64,000 nucleotides of DNA, taken from the NCBI GenBank assembly GCA_003213615.1, contig QCMQ01000002.1:1-64000 (forward strand), written 5' to 3'. The position numbers were made by a program, and so were the translations under genes. The notes under the pieces were generated by a model. That model had not been told where the DNA came from. It searched no databases and worked only from the letters and a program-made list of their open reading frames with translations. This DNA comes from Pelagibacteraceae bacterium AG-422-D23 (lineage in GTDB: Bacteria; Pseudomonadota; Alphaproteobacteria; Pelagibacterales; Pelagibacteraceae). Numbering within the stretch: position 1 is the stretch's first letter; each line of letters starts with the position of its first letter. This document shows positions 1 through 8,757 of this stretch, one piece after another.

Positions 1-1
1 G

Positions 2-763
2 ATGTTAGTCACAAGTTTCAAAACACAAATAGCTTTGTTAGTGAATCCTTTAGATTTTAGTATAAACTTCGGACAAGATATAAAAGACTTATTTAAATCT
101 TATTTCGTAATTTTTAAATCTTATAAATTTGGAAAATATATAGTGACAAGTACTATTGTTTCTGTTGGTACCGTTATTATCACTCTTCTTTTTGCAATAC
201 CTGCTGCTTATGCAGTTGCAAGATTAAATTTCTTTGGAAAAACATTTTTGTCTACATCTATTCTTATAATATATATGTTCCCTGCAATCGTTCTTGTTAT
301 TCCATTGTATACGATATTTAGTCAATTGGGCTTACGTAACTCTATAGAAGGTTTATTAATTGTGTATACAGCAACAACTCTTCCAGTAGCTATTTATATG
401 TTACAAGGATATTTTAAAAGCATACCTAAAGAATTAGAGGAAGCTGCAATTTTAGACAAATTAAGTTGGTTTGGAATTATAACAAAAATTATAATTCCCT
501 TGAGCATTCCTGCAATTTCATCTGTAGCTTTGTATGTTTTTATGATTGCGTGGAATGAGTTTTTATTTTCTTTGATGTTTTTGGACAATCCTAATTCATT
601 TACATTATCAAGGGCTATCCAATATTTAAGTGGAGATGCAGAAACGCCAAGACAATATTTAATGGCAGGCTCAGTGGTTGTTACATTACCGGTACTATTT
701 ATATTTGTTTATTTTGAAAAATATTTAGTAAGTGGTCTGACTGCAGGAAGTGTGAAAGGTTAA
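2..763 (+). CDS. Sugar ABC transporter permease, MalG type (5' partial)
   Basis: Inner-membrane permease of a carbohydrate importer (binding-protein-dependent transport, CUT1/MalG family). About five membrane segments are visible (near residues 50-70, 83-103, 113-133, 172-192, 222-242), with the cytoplasmic EAA loop (LEEAAILDKLSWFG) near residue 145 that docks on the ATPase. The visible protein opens with MLVTSFKTQ. In this family that motif directly follows the first transmembrane helix, and 253 residues is short for a family of about 275-280. The gene therefore most likely starts before base 1 and this Met is internal. The stop overlaps the next ATG by one base (TAATG), so the glycosidase downstream is co-translated and probably acts on the imported sugar. 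The substrate cannot be read from this protein alone. Confidence 0.88.
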   Translation: MLVTSFKTQIALLVNPLDFSINFGQDIKDLFKSYFVIFKSYKFGKYIVTSTIVSVGTVIITLLFAIPAAYAVARLNFFGKTFLSTSILIIYMFPAIVLVIPLYTIFSQLGLRNSIEGLLIVYTATTLPVAIYMLQGYFKSIPKELEEAAILDKLSWFGIITKIIIPLSIPAISSVALYVFMIAWNEFLFSLMFLDNPNSFTLSRAIQYLSGDAETPRQYLMAGSVVVTLPVLFIFVYFEKYLVSGLTAGSVKG

Positions 764-2019
764 TGAGAAATTTAATTAATAAAGCTCAAAAGACCTTACT
801 GGGTAACAGAAGAAAAGGGTACACCTTACCTACAAATAATAAGCTTTACCCAGCTCAATGGAATTGGGACTCTGCGTTTATAGCACTAGGTTATTCTTAT
901 TTTAATTTAAACCATGCACTTAAAGAAATTACAACTTTGCTAGATGGTCAGTGGAAAGATGGCATGGTTCCTCACATATTGTTTCATGATACGAATACAA
1001 ACTATTATCCAAATTATACTGCTTGGAATTGTGGTAATAAAATTCATTCATCTGGCATTACTCAGCCACCTATTTTATCAACTATTTTGAAATTGATTTT
1101 AGATAAAAACAAAATATCTAATAAACAAACTAAAGAAGTAAAAAAAATTGTAAAAAAAATAATTAGATTTCATGAATGGTTTATTAAATTTAGAGATCCG
1201 AAGAAAACTGGGTTAGTTTCAATTCTTCATCCTTGGGAAAGTGGATATGATAATTCTCCTATTTGGGATGAACCAATGGAAAAAGTAACTATTGAAAAAA
1301 ATTTAAAATATAAAAGAGCAGATAATAAACTTGTTAACCCAGATCATAGACCTCTTAATATAGACTATGATAGATATGTATCTATTAAGAATAAATTAAG
1401 AAAAAAAAAATATAATCCTAAAAAAATTTTTAAATCTTCTTTATTTAATGTTGTAGATGTTGGATTTAATTCTTTATTTTTAAAGGCTAACAAAGATCTT
1501 ATTCAAATATTAAATAAGTTTAATCTAGAGAGTTCTAAAATAAGTAATTATGTCAAAATTACTGAAAAAAATATTTTAAAGTTATATGACAAAAAGAAAG
1601 AAACTTTTTTTTCAAAGGATATAAGAAATAAGAAAAAAATTTATGTACCTTCGATTACAAATTATTTTATCCTTTTTGCAGATTTAAATAACGATTTAAT
1701 TAATAAGAAATTAATTAAAAGTCTTAAAAATCATAATAAAAATGATAAATATTTTTTTTCTTCAATCAAACCCAATCATAAAAGTTTTGAGGAAAAAAGG
1801 TATTGGAGGGGTCCGATTTGGGTGAACTGTAATTGGTTTATTTATAAAGGATTAATGAATAAAGACAATTCTTTTTCAAAAAAAATTAAAAGAAAAACGA
1901 TACAAATTATAGAGGCAAATGGTTTTCATGAATATTATACCCGAAAAAGTGCTAAACCTATGGGGGCCAAGAATTTTTCTTGGTCAGCAGCTCTTTATTT
2001 AGACTTAGTGTTAAATTAA
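763..2019 (+). CDS. MGH1-like / GH63-type glycoside hydrolase
   Basis: Putative cytoplasmic glycosidase of the (alpha/alpha)6-barrel GH63 clan, resembling mannosylglycerate/glucosylglycerate hydrolases (MGH1-like). Visible hallmarks are the N-terminal LYPAQWNWDSAF block, DGMVPHILFHD, the ESGYDNSP block around residues 159-166 (D163 is the likely catalytic acid), YWRGPIWVNCNWF, and the C-terminal FHEYY...FSWSAALYLDL segment carrying the second acidic residue. There is no signal peptide, so it acts inside the cell. It overlaps the sugar permease gene by one base, suggesting that an imported glycoside (an osmolyte such as a glycosylglycerate is a reasonable guess) is hydrolysed here. The middle (residues 180-330) is Lys/Asn-rich and poorly conserved. 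Exact substrate is inference. Confidence 0.75.
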   Translation: MRNLINKAQKTLLGNRRKGYTLPTNNKLYPAQWNWDSAFIALGYSYFNLNHALKEITTLLDGQWKDGMVPHILFHDTNTNYYPNYTAWNCGNKIHSSGITQPPILSTILKLILDKNKISNKQTKEVKKIVKKIIRFHEWFIKFRDPKKTGLVSILHPWESGYDNSPIWDEPMEKVTIEKNLKYKRADNKLVNPDHRPLNIDYDRYVSIKNKLRKKKYNPKKIFKSSLFNVVDVGFNSLFLKANKDLIQILNKFNLESSKISNYVKITEKNILKLYDKKKETFFSKDIRNKKKIYVPSITNYFILFADLNNDLINKKLIKSLKNHNKNDKYFFSSIKPNHKSFEEKRYWRGPIWVNCNWFIYKGLMNKDNSFSKKIKRKTIQIIEANGFHEYYTRKSAKPMGAKNFSWSAALYLDLVLN

Positions 2020-2021
2020 AA

Positions 2022-3308
2022 TTAACCTGTATATCCGTATTTTTTCAATCTTACGTCACCAGTTCTTGCATGTGCCTCCATACCCTCGTATCTTGAAAGT
2101 CTTGCAGCTGCAGCTCCAACTAATTCTGTAGATTCTTTTGTCATTCTTTGGAAACTTAGTGTTTTGATAAATTTTCCTACAAATAAACCACCTGTGTATC
2201 TTCCAGCTCCTTTTGTAGGTAAAATATGATTTGTTCCTGAACATTTATCTCCATAAGCAACAGTTGTTTCTTCACCAACAAATAAAGAACCATAATTTTT
2301 TAATCTGTTGTGGAACCAATCTAAATTCTTTGTTTGTACCTCTAAGTGCTCAGGTGCATATTCATCACTAATTTTAGCCATCTCTTCATCAGTATCACAT
2401 AACACTACTTCACCATAATCTCTCCAAGCTGCCTCAGCATTTGTTCTTGGTAATTCTGGTAATTCAGCAATTAATTCTGGAACTCTTTTCATTACCTTTT
2501 CTGCTAGTTCTTTACTAGTAGTGTACAACCAAGCAGGTGAATTATAGCCATGCTCAGCTTGACCAACTAAATCTACTGCTACAATTTCTGGATCAGCAGT
2601 TTCATCAGCGATTATTGCAATTTCAGTTGGACCTGCAAACAAATCTATTCCAACTTTACCAAATAAAATTCTTTTTGCTTCAGCAACAAATTGATTACCT
2701 GGACCTACTAAAATGTCAGCAGGCGCATTTCCAAATAAACCATTTGTCATAGCTGCAATTGCTTGCACTCCACCTAAGTTCATTATTACATCTGCTCCAC
2801 AAAGATCAGCTGTATAAACAATAGTAGGATGAACCCCAACACCTGGTTTTGGTGAGCTACATACAAGAATATTTTTAACACCAGCAACTTTTGCAGTTGT
2901 TACACTCATCACAGCAGAAGCAATATGTGCGTATCTACCAGCAGGAACATAACATCCAGCAGTATTTACAGGAATTAATCTTTGACCAGCATACAAACCT
3001 TCTGAAAGTTCAACTTCAAAATCTTGTCCATAATTTTTTAATTGGGCTTCTGCAAATTTTCTAACTCTTTCGTGAGAAAACTGAACATCATCTTTAGTTT
3101 TTTGATCTAAACTTTTTTTTATTTCTTCAATTTTTTCTTTGGAAACAATTACATCACCCTCAAATTTATCAAATTTTTTTGAAAGTTCTTTACAGCCTTC
3201 TTCTTTAGTTTTTTCAATATCTTTTAAAATATTTTCAACTATCTCTCTTGTTTTGGTGTCATCTGTTGAAGATGTTTTTGGTGATTTTTTTAAATATTGT
3301 ATTGCCAT
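2022..3308 (-). CDS. Histidinol-dehydrogenase-family enzyme, probably sulfopropanediol dehydrogenase (HpsN)-like
   Basis: Zinc- and NAD-dependent alcohol-to-acid dehydrogenase of the HisD superfamily, 428 aa. The family catalytic set is intact: Q250 and H253 (GQAEHG), E320-H321 (YAPEHLEV), D354 (YGDKCSGTNHILPT) and H413 (EAHARTGD). The MAIQYLKK start and EGMEAHARTGDVRLKKYG end resemble, from memory, HpsN, which oxidises 2,3-dihydroxypropane-1-sulfonate to sulfolactate, more than histidine-biosynthetic HisD. There are no other his genes nearby. It is the last gene of an operon with a phosphotransacylase and an ABC importer, a setting that fits sulfonate catabolism. A 74-nt gap separates it from the preceding gene and holds a possible -10 (TATACT, minus strand, 3341-3346) and a GGAAG ribosome site. 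Family call is firm; substrate is inferred. Confidence 0.78.
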   Translation of the reverse strand: MAIQYLKKSPKTSSTDDTKTREIVENILKDIEKTKEEGCKELSKKFDKFEGDVIVSKEKIEEIKKSLDQKTKDDVQFSHERVRKFAEAQLKNYGQDFEVELSEGLYAGQRLIPVNTAGCYVPAGRYAHIASAVMSVTTAKVAGVKNILVCSSPKPGVGVHPTIVYTADLCGADVIMNLGGVQAIAAMTNGLFGNAPADILVGPGNQFVAEAKRILFGKVGIDLFAGPTEIAIIADETADPEIVAVDLVGQAEHGYNSPAWLYTTSKELAEKVMKRVPELIAELPELPRTNAEAAWRDYGEVVLCDTDEEMAKISDEYAPEHLEVQTKNLDWFHNRLKNYGSLFVGEETTVAYGDKCSGTNHILPTKGAGRYTGGLFVGKFIKTLSFQRMTKESTELVGAAAARLSRYEGMEAHARTGDVRLKKYGYTG

Positions 3309-3382
3309 TATCGCTTCCTTTTTTTGAGCCTCTTTAATAGAGTATAAAAGCTACGAATTCAATAGGTTTGCTTAACTTAGAA

Positions 3383-4294
3383 TTAGTCTAATGCAACAAC
3401 GGCAGCTGCAATAGAAGCTAAACGCGCTTGCGCTTCATCAGATCTACTTGTTATTACCACTGGCACTTTTCCACCAACTACAACTCCTGCGGCACATGCA
3501 CCACTAAAATAGATAAGCATTTTAACCAAAGCATTTCCAGTTTCTACACTAGGAACCAATAATACATCTGCTTCACCAGCAACCAAATTTTTAATTCCTT
3601 TTATTGCTGCTGATTTTTTTGAAATACTATTGTCAAATGCTAAAGGGCCAAATACGTCAGCATTTAAATTTTCCTCTTTTGCTAATTTTGTAATTTCAGC
3701 AGCTTCAATTGAACTTGGCACACTTTCTAAAACTTCCTCTGTTGCTGATAAAACAGATATTTTTGGTCTTTCTATTCCTATTCTGTGTGAAAAATTTATT
3801 ACATTTTTCAAGATATGCATTTTAGTTTTTACATTGGGCAATACATTTAATGCTCCATCAGTGATTATTAAAGGCTTATCATCTTTACCAATACTCATAT
3901 GCCAAATATGACTTAGTCTTGTTTTGCCTAACAAATTGTATTCACGTTTTAAAACCTCTTTCATGAGAACATCTGTATGAATGTGTCCTTTGACAATTAT
4001 TTTAACCTTATCTTCACTTGCAAGTTTAGAAGCAATTTTAGCCGTATCATTCTCTACAGGCTCATGAATAAGTTCATATTTAGAGATATCCCATTTAATA
4101 TCTTCAGCACATTTTTGTATTTCTACTTCATGACCAATAAAAATTGGTTCAATTAGATTTTCATTTACCGCATCTTGAATGGATAACATTGGTAAAGGTT
4201 TTCCCGCATTTACAACAGCAACTTTAACACCTTTTTTTTTATGAGCTAAATCCAGAAGGTTATTTGGGCATATAATTTCTTTACTTGATAGCAT
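3383..4294 (-). CDS. Phosphate acetyl/butyryltransferase
   Basis: Phosphotransacylase of the PTA_PTB family, 303 aa, the short single-domain form (closer in length to Ptb than to large Pta). It would interconvert acyl phosphate plus CoA with acyl-CoA plus phosphate in the cytoplasm. Family blocks are visible: VAVVNAGKPLPMLSIQDA near the N terminus, VKGHIHTDVLMKEVL near residue 102, ITDGALNVLPN near 145, VFGPLAFDNSIS near 215, and ADVLLVPSVETGNALVKML near 240. It starts 5 bases after the ATPase gene stop, clearly the same operon. In sulfonate degraders a Pta handles the acetyl phosphate released by Xsc; that role would match the dehydrogenase next door but is an inference, since no xsc is in this window. 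Confidence 0.85.
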   Translation of the reverse strand: MLSSKEIICPNNLLDLAHKKKGVKVAVVNAGKPLPMLSIQDAVNENLIEPIFIGHEVEIQKCAEDIKWDISKYELIHEPVENDTAKIASKLASEDKVKIIVKGHIHTDVLMKEVLKREYNLLGKTRLSHIWHMSIGKDDKPLIITDGALNVLPNVKTKMHILKNVINFSHRIGIERPKISVLSATEEVLESVPSSIEAAEITKLAKEENLNADVFGPLAFDNSISKKSAAIKGIKNLVAGEADVLLVPSVETGNALVKMLIYFSGACAAGVVVGGKVPVVITSRSDEAQARLASIAAAVVALD

Positions 4295-4299
4295 AATAT

Positions 4300-5355
4300 T
4301 TAATCGTTAAGAATTTTTACTTCTTGGTCATTTATACTTAAAAAGACTTCTTCTCCAACTTTAAATATATCATTTGTTTCTCCAGAAATTACAAACAGTT
4401 TCCCAGCATTTGAATTTAATATGTATTGATAGCTACTTCCCACAAATGAAGCATTATTTACAGTTGCATGGATTGAGTTCTCTTTTTTATCTTTGTTAAT
4501 TAAAATTTTTTCAGGTCTAAGCGCTACAGAAACAGTTTTTTCAAAATCTTTATCACTTTGCACTTTAATATTCATTTCAGCTATTTTTAAATCATAAGAG
4601 TTAGATTGTTTATTTAAGATTTCAGCCTTTACTACATTTGCATCACCTATAAAATTAGCTACAAATTTATTTTGTGGAAAATTATAAAGATCTTTTGGAC
4701 TACCTTCTTGAGCGATGACTGCATTATTCATCACAATAACTTTATCAGAAATAGCTAACGCTTCTTCTTGGTCATGGGTTACATAAATAGTTGTAACTCC
4801 TAATTTTTGTTGAATTTCTCTAATATCTTCTCTTACTTGTCTTCTTAATTTTGCATCTAAGTTAGAAAGAGGTTCATCGAAAAGCAGTACTTTTGGTTCC
4901 AACACAATTGCTCTTGCAACCGCAACCCTTTGCTGCTGTCCGCCAGATAGTTCTGATGGCATCCTGTTTTCATACCCCTCTAAATTTACCAATTTTAGAG
5001 TTTCTAAAGATTTTTGAATATATTCTTCCTTATTTACATTGACCATTTTTAAGCCATAAGAAACATTTTCAATTACACTCATGTGTGGAAACAAAGCATA
5101 AGATTGAAATACCATTGATACATCTCTGTCAGTTGCAGGCAATAATGTTACGTCTTCATCATCTACTAATATTTTACCGCTTGTAGCTCTTTCTAGACCT
5201 GCAATAATTCTTAGTGAAGTGGTTTTTCCACAACCAGATGGACCAAGTAAAGTAGTTAAAGTTCCTGCTTCAAATTTACAGCTAACATTATCTACTGCTG
5301 TAGTTTCATTAAATTTTTTTGTTATATTTTCAAACTTAACTTCTGCTTTTTTCAT
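4300..5355 (-). CDS. ABC transporter ATP-binding protein (Fe3+/PotA-like subfamily)
   Basis: Cytoplasmic ATPase of an importer, 351 aa. Walker A GPSGCGKTT at residues 38-46, Q-loop FQSYALFPHMS, signature LSGGQQQ at 136-142, Walker B VLLFDEPLSNLD around 156-167, then THDQEEALAISD with the switch histidine. The last 110 residues form a TOBE-like regulatory domain (VALRPEKILIN). Its ATG overlaps the permease stop by one base (TAATG). Its sequence class is the one usually labelled FbpC/AfuC, but that label covers transporters for iron, sugar phosphates, phosphonates and polyamines, so substrate must come from the binding protein and operon context. Confidence 0.93.
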   Translation of the reverse strand: MKKAEVKFENITKKFNETTAVDNVSCKFEAGTLTTLLGPSGCGKTTSLRIIAGLERATSGKILVDDEDVTLLPATDRDVSMVFQSYALFPHMSVIENVSYGLKMVNVNKEEYIQKSLETLKLVNLEGYENRMPSELSGGQQQRVAVARAIVLEPKVLLFDEPLSNLDAKLRRQVREDIREIQQKLGVTTIYVTHDQEEALAISDKVIVMNNAVIAQEGSPKDLYNFPQNKFVANFIGDANVVKAEILNKQSNSYDLKIAEMNIKVQSDKDFEKTVSVALRPEKILINKDKKENSIHATVNNASFVGSSYQYILNSNAGKLFVISGETNDIFKVGEEVFLSINDQEVKILND

Positions 5356-7553
5356 TATCCTAAATTTCCTTGTAAAATTCCAGCTGCCTGATCTCTTCTT
5401 CCTAATTTACGTTTTCCTATTATTAATTGCATTAAAGTAATTGTAATCAGCATAACTACAATTAATGCAGATGAATACACTATTGCAAGGCCATAGTCAT
5501 TATTTTCTAATCGACCAAGTATGTATGAAACAGCTAAGTCATAATTTGCACTTACCAAGAAGATAACTGCACTAATTGCTGTCATTGCTCTTACAAAACT
5601 AAAAACTAAAGATGCTGTAATGGCAGGCTTAAGTAAAGGAAGAATTATATTCCTAAATGTTTGGGCGCTAGAAGCGTTTAAAGTTGATGAAGCTTCATCT
5701 AAGTGTGGATCAAGCTGGTTCATAGCTGCTATTCCTGCTCTAACTCCAACAGGCATATTTCTAAATACAAAAGCGATCACTAAGATTATTCCAGTTCCTG
5801 TTATTTCAAGAGGAGGAACATTAAAAGCAAAAACGTAACTTACACCGATAACACTACCAGGTATTGCAAAGCTCAACATCGTACCAAATTCAAAAGCATT
5901 TTTTCCTTTGAATTTGTGTCTTGTTAGAAGATATGCAGTTAAAATTCCTATTGCAGCAGTCGGTAATGATGAAATTAAAGCAATCGTAAATGTAGTATTA
6001 AAGGAGTTCCACGCAGTTCCTGTCCATAAGAAACCTCTCTCTTTTACCCAATCAACACTAAAAGCTTCAATATAATGTCTTAACGTAAAGCTATGATCAA
6101 CACCCCACATTTCTACAAATCCACCGAACATGATCATTACATAAATTATAAATGTCAATAAAGCCCACGGAAGCACGGTTGAATAAATTACCCATTTTGT
6201 TTTATTTGGAAGTTCTGGATGAACACCACTATCTCCTTTACCTGAAATTGAAATATAGGATTTTTTTCCTAACCATTGGTTTTGTAAATAAAATACTACT
6301 AGAACAACAGATAATAAAATCATAGCTAATATTGCTGCTTTAGTTTCATCGTACTGTGCACCAACAATTGCAAAAAATATTTCAGTAGATAATACATCGT
6401 ATTCTGCTCCTAGTACTAAAGGGTTACCAAAGTCTGCCAAACTTTCTATAAAACCAAGTAGAAATGCATTTGCAATTCCTGGTCTCATTAATGGTAAAGT
6501 AACTGTTTTAAAAACTTGCCATTTAGAAGCCCTCAATGTTTGAGATGCTTCTTCCATAGATGGACTAACACTTTCAACAACTCCAATTAAAACTAAAAAT
6601 GCAATAGGGGTGAAAGCAAGTGTTTGGGCAAACCATATTCCTGGTAAACCATAAATCCATCTAGAAGGTTCAATGTCAAATCCCCATTCAAGAAACGAAC
6701 TAACAACACCAGTTCTTCCGAATAAAATTATTATCGCTAATCCAATTACAAATGGTGGAGTAATTATTGGTAATACAGATAATACTCTAATTGTTTTTTT
6801 AAATCTGAAACTAGTTCTTGCAACTAATAAAGCAAAAGCTAACCCCAAAATTGTTGATGAAAATGCAGTAAGTGTACCCATAGTAACGGTATTCCAAAAA
6901 ACACCACAAGCATAATCACTATAAAGGCAATCTAGCCCCCAAATTCCTTTGTTAAATATTTTGTCTGAAAAATTACTTATTTCATATCCACCTTCGGTAC
7001 CTTTAAAAGCAACTGCAAACATTCTGAAAATTGGAAAAAACACAAAAGTTGAAACTAAAATTATAATACTACCTATACTTCCAACTATAAAATTATCCCC
7101 ATTCAACCACCCACGTGCTGATAGACCATGAGTGATATAAAATACAAATGTACAACAAGTTAAAACTGCACCTGACCCAACACCAAACTGGTTTTCTACA
7201 TCACCAAAAATAGATTGTAAAATTTCAAAATTCCACCCTCTTATACCAATAGAAAATCCCTGAAGAAAAAAGTAAAAAAAACCAATTAACCCTGAGTATA
7301 AGAAAATTTTAGAATATATCGGATTGTTCTGATTTAATTTTAATGTTGTTAAAGGAAAAATTAATGGAACTAATATCGGTAAAAGCCAATACTTTTTATT
7401 TATAAATACTTGTGGTAATATCGAACCGTAATCTTCTAAAGAATATTCTAATATCCAGTTTATTGAGAAAAACCCGTCACCTGTTACATACCAAGGAAAG
7501 ACTAGGAAGCCCAATCCCCCTATGAGCATCCAACAGATAACGAGTCCTCTCAT
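5355..7553 (-). CDS. ABC transporter permease, two fused membrane domains (FbpB/AfuB type)
   Basis: Inner-membrane permease of 732 aa carrying both halves of the channel in one chain. Each half has an EAA loop: EEASQTLRASKWQVFKTVTL near residue 335 and DEASSTLNASSAQTFRNIIL near residue 610. About four hydrophobic segments precede the first permease domain, giving 14 or more membrane segments in total. Fused double permeases are standard for the iron(III)/AfuB group. The start codon lies directly against a hairpin that contains the binding-protein stop codon (7554-7579), so its translation may be damped relative to the binding protein. Confidence 0.9.
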   Translation of the reverse strand: MRGLVICWMLIGGLGFLVFPWYVTGDGFFSINWILEYSLEDYGSILPQVFINKKYWLLPILVPLIFPLTTLKLNQNNPIYSKIFLYSGLIGFFYFFLQGFSIGIRGWNFEILQSIFGDVENQFGVGSGAVLTCCTFVFYITHGLSARGWLNGDNFIVGSIGSIIILVSTFVFFPIFRMFAVAFKGTEGGYEISNFSDKIFNKGIWGLDCLYSDYACGVFWNTVTMGTLTAFSSTILGLAFALLVARTSFRFKKTIRVLSVLPIITPPFVIGLAIIILFGRTGVVSSFLEWGFDIEPSRWIYGLPGIWFAQTLAFTPIAFLVLIGVVESVSPSMEEASQTLRASKWQVFKTVTLPLMRPGIANAFLLGFIESLADFGNPLVLGAEYDVLSTEIFFAIVGAQYDETKAAILAMILLSVVLVVFYLQNQWLGKKSYISISGKGDSGVHPELPNKTKWVIYSTVLPWALLTFIIYVMIMFGGFVEMWGVDHSFTLRHYIEAFSVDWVKERGFLWTGTAWNSFNTTFTIALISSLPTAAIGILTAYLLTRHKFKGKNAFEFGTMLSFAIPGSVIGVSYVFAFNVPPLEITGTGIILVIAFVFRNMPVGVRAGIAAMNQLDPHLDEASSTLNASSAQTFRNIILPLLKPAITASLVFSFVRAMTAISAVIFLVSANYDLAVSYILGRLENNDYGLAIVYSSALIVVMLITITLMQLIIGKRKLGRRDQAAGILQGNLG

Positions 7554-7579
7554 TAATTCCTAAAATTATCTAGGAATTA
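7554..7579 (-). promoter_or_regulatory. Hairpin at binding-protein/permease junction
   Basis: Perfect 9-bp inverted repeat TAATTCCTA / TAGGAATTA with an 8-nt loop. The loop region holds the stop codon of the binding-protein gene and the second arm ends one base before the permease ATG. There is no U-run, so it is more likely an RNA-stabilising or translation-limiting hairpin than a terminator. Similar hairpins occur at the other three binding-protein junctions in this window. Confidence 0.55.
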
Positions 7580-8603
7580 CAGATACATCGTTATCCCACT
7601 TGGATAACAGGCTCGCTCTGGTACTTTTATCTCCATAAACTTTAAAATTGTAATCAATTAAGTTAATTGTAGATAAATCTGGAGCATCAGGATCAGCTTT
7701 TGCTTTAGTATTTGATGGTACTTGCAAAGATTTTCCTGAAGTGAAAACCATAGTTTGTATAGCAGGACTTAATGCCCAGTCATAAAACTTTTTAGCTTCC
7801 TTCATGTTTCTTGCACCAGCAATAATACTCATTGATCCAACTTCGTAACCAGTCCCTTCAGCAGGAGATACTGTTACAACAGGCAAACCTTTTTTAGTTT
7901 GTTTAACACCATCGTGTTGGAAACAAATACCAATTAAGTTTTCACCTCTTCCAGTCGCTTTAATTGGAGCAGAACCAGATTTTGTATAAGTATTTATGTT
8001 TGCATGAAGTTTTTTCATGTAATCCCAACCTTTATCTTCTCCAAAAATTTGAAGAATTGTAGCTAAAGTTGTGTAAGCAGTTCCAGATGAATTTGGATTT
8101 GCTACTTGGATTTCACCTTTATAAATAGGTTTAGTTAAGTCCATCCATGATTTTGGAGCTGGAAGACCTTTTTTAGCTAAAAGATCTTTATTGTATCCAA
8201 AACCTAATGCACCAACATAAATCCCTACAGATTTATAGTCAGCATTTTTTGCTTGGTTTTGTGCTGCAGGTAATAAATCATCAAAATGTTTTGATTTATA
8301 TTTTTCTGTTAAATTTTCCTGAGCAGCTGTTAAGTGTGGATCGCCAGTTCCTCCAAACCAAACGTCTCCTTTTGGATTAGATCCTTCTGCTTTAATTTTC
8401 GCAAAAGTTTCACCACTACTTGCTCTTGTCATCGCAACTTTTGTGCCTGTTTCTTTTTCATAAGCTTGTTCAAGCATTTCACAAACATCAATTTCTACAC
8501 TGCAATATAAGGTTAATTTTGCAGCAGAAGCTTTGTTTGTAAGACCAAACAATGTTATTGAAAAAAGAAGGACAATAGATGCTATCTTTATTAGATTTTT
8601 CAT
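7566..8603 (-). CDS. Periplasmic binding protein, Fe(III)/AfuA-like class
   Basis: Extracytoplasmic solute-binding protein, 345 aa, with a cleavable signal peptide (residues 1-27, ending NKASAA). The mature protein opens LTLYCSVEIDVCEMLEQAY and continues with GETFAKIKAEG, PKGDVWFGGTGDPH, typical of the type-II binding fold used by iron and sugar-phosphate importers. It lacks a recognisable tandem tyrosine pair and N-terminal histidine that bind Fe(III) in FbpA; a Cys pair (YCSVEIDVC) may form a disulfide. Strong AGAGAGG ribosome site. First gene of the operon that ends in a phosphotransacylase and an HpsN-like dehydrogenase, so an organic anion such as a sulfonate is a plausible ligand. Iron cannot be excluded. 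Confidence 0.85.
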   Translation of the reverse strand: MKNLIKIASIVLLFSITLFGLTNKASAAKLTLYCSVEIDVCEMLEQAYEKETGTKVAMTRASSGETFAKIKAEGSNPKGDVWFGGTGDPHLTAAQENLTEKYKSKHFDDLLPAAQNQAKNADYKSVGIYVGALGFGYNKDLLAKKGLPAPKSWMDLTKPIYKGEIQVANPNSSGTAYTTLATILQIFGEDKGWDYMKKLHANINTYTKSGSAPIKATGRGENLIGICFQHDGVKQTKKGLPVVTVSPAEGTGYEVGSMSIIAGARNMKEAKKFYDWALSPAIQTMVFTSGKSLQVPSNTKAKADPDAPDLSTINLIDYNFKVYGDKSTRASLLSKWDNDVSVIPR

Positions 8604-8746
8604 TATTTCCTCTCTCTAAAGTTATATTGTTAATAAAGTTAATATGTTTTTTAATAAATTGTTACTGTTTTATTAAAAAATTCACTTCTAAGTTTAAAAT
8701 TTATTTTATTTATCAAATAGATAAAAATTATTGTATAATTTCTCCT

Positions 8747-8754
8747 GAGAGGGG
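8747..8754 (+). promoter_or_regulatory. Ribosome binding site supporting a TTG start
   Basis: GAGAGGGG with its GAGG core five bases before the TTG at 8758. Few genes in this window have so clear a Shine-Dalgarno, and it decides the rare TTG start of the BASS transporter over the next in-frame ATG 16 codons downstream. Confidence 0.6.
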
Positions 8755-8757
8755 ACT

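Noticed and set aside
2022-3308. Assignment as the histidine-biosynthesis gene hisD
   Set aside because: Superfamily is right, but no his genes are near and both termini and operon partners fit HpsN better; I kept it as HisD-family rather than naming it hisD.
7566-8603. Confident naming as the iron(III) binding protein FbpA
   Set aside because: The tandem Tyr pair and N-terminal His used for Fe(III) in FbpA are not visible, so iron specificity is not supported.
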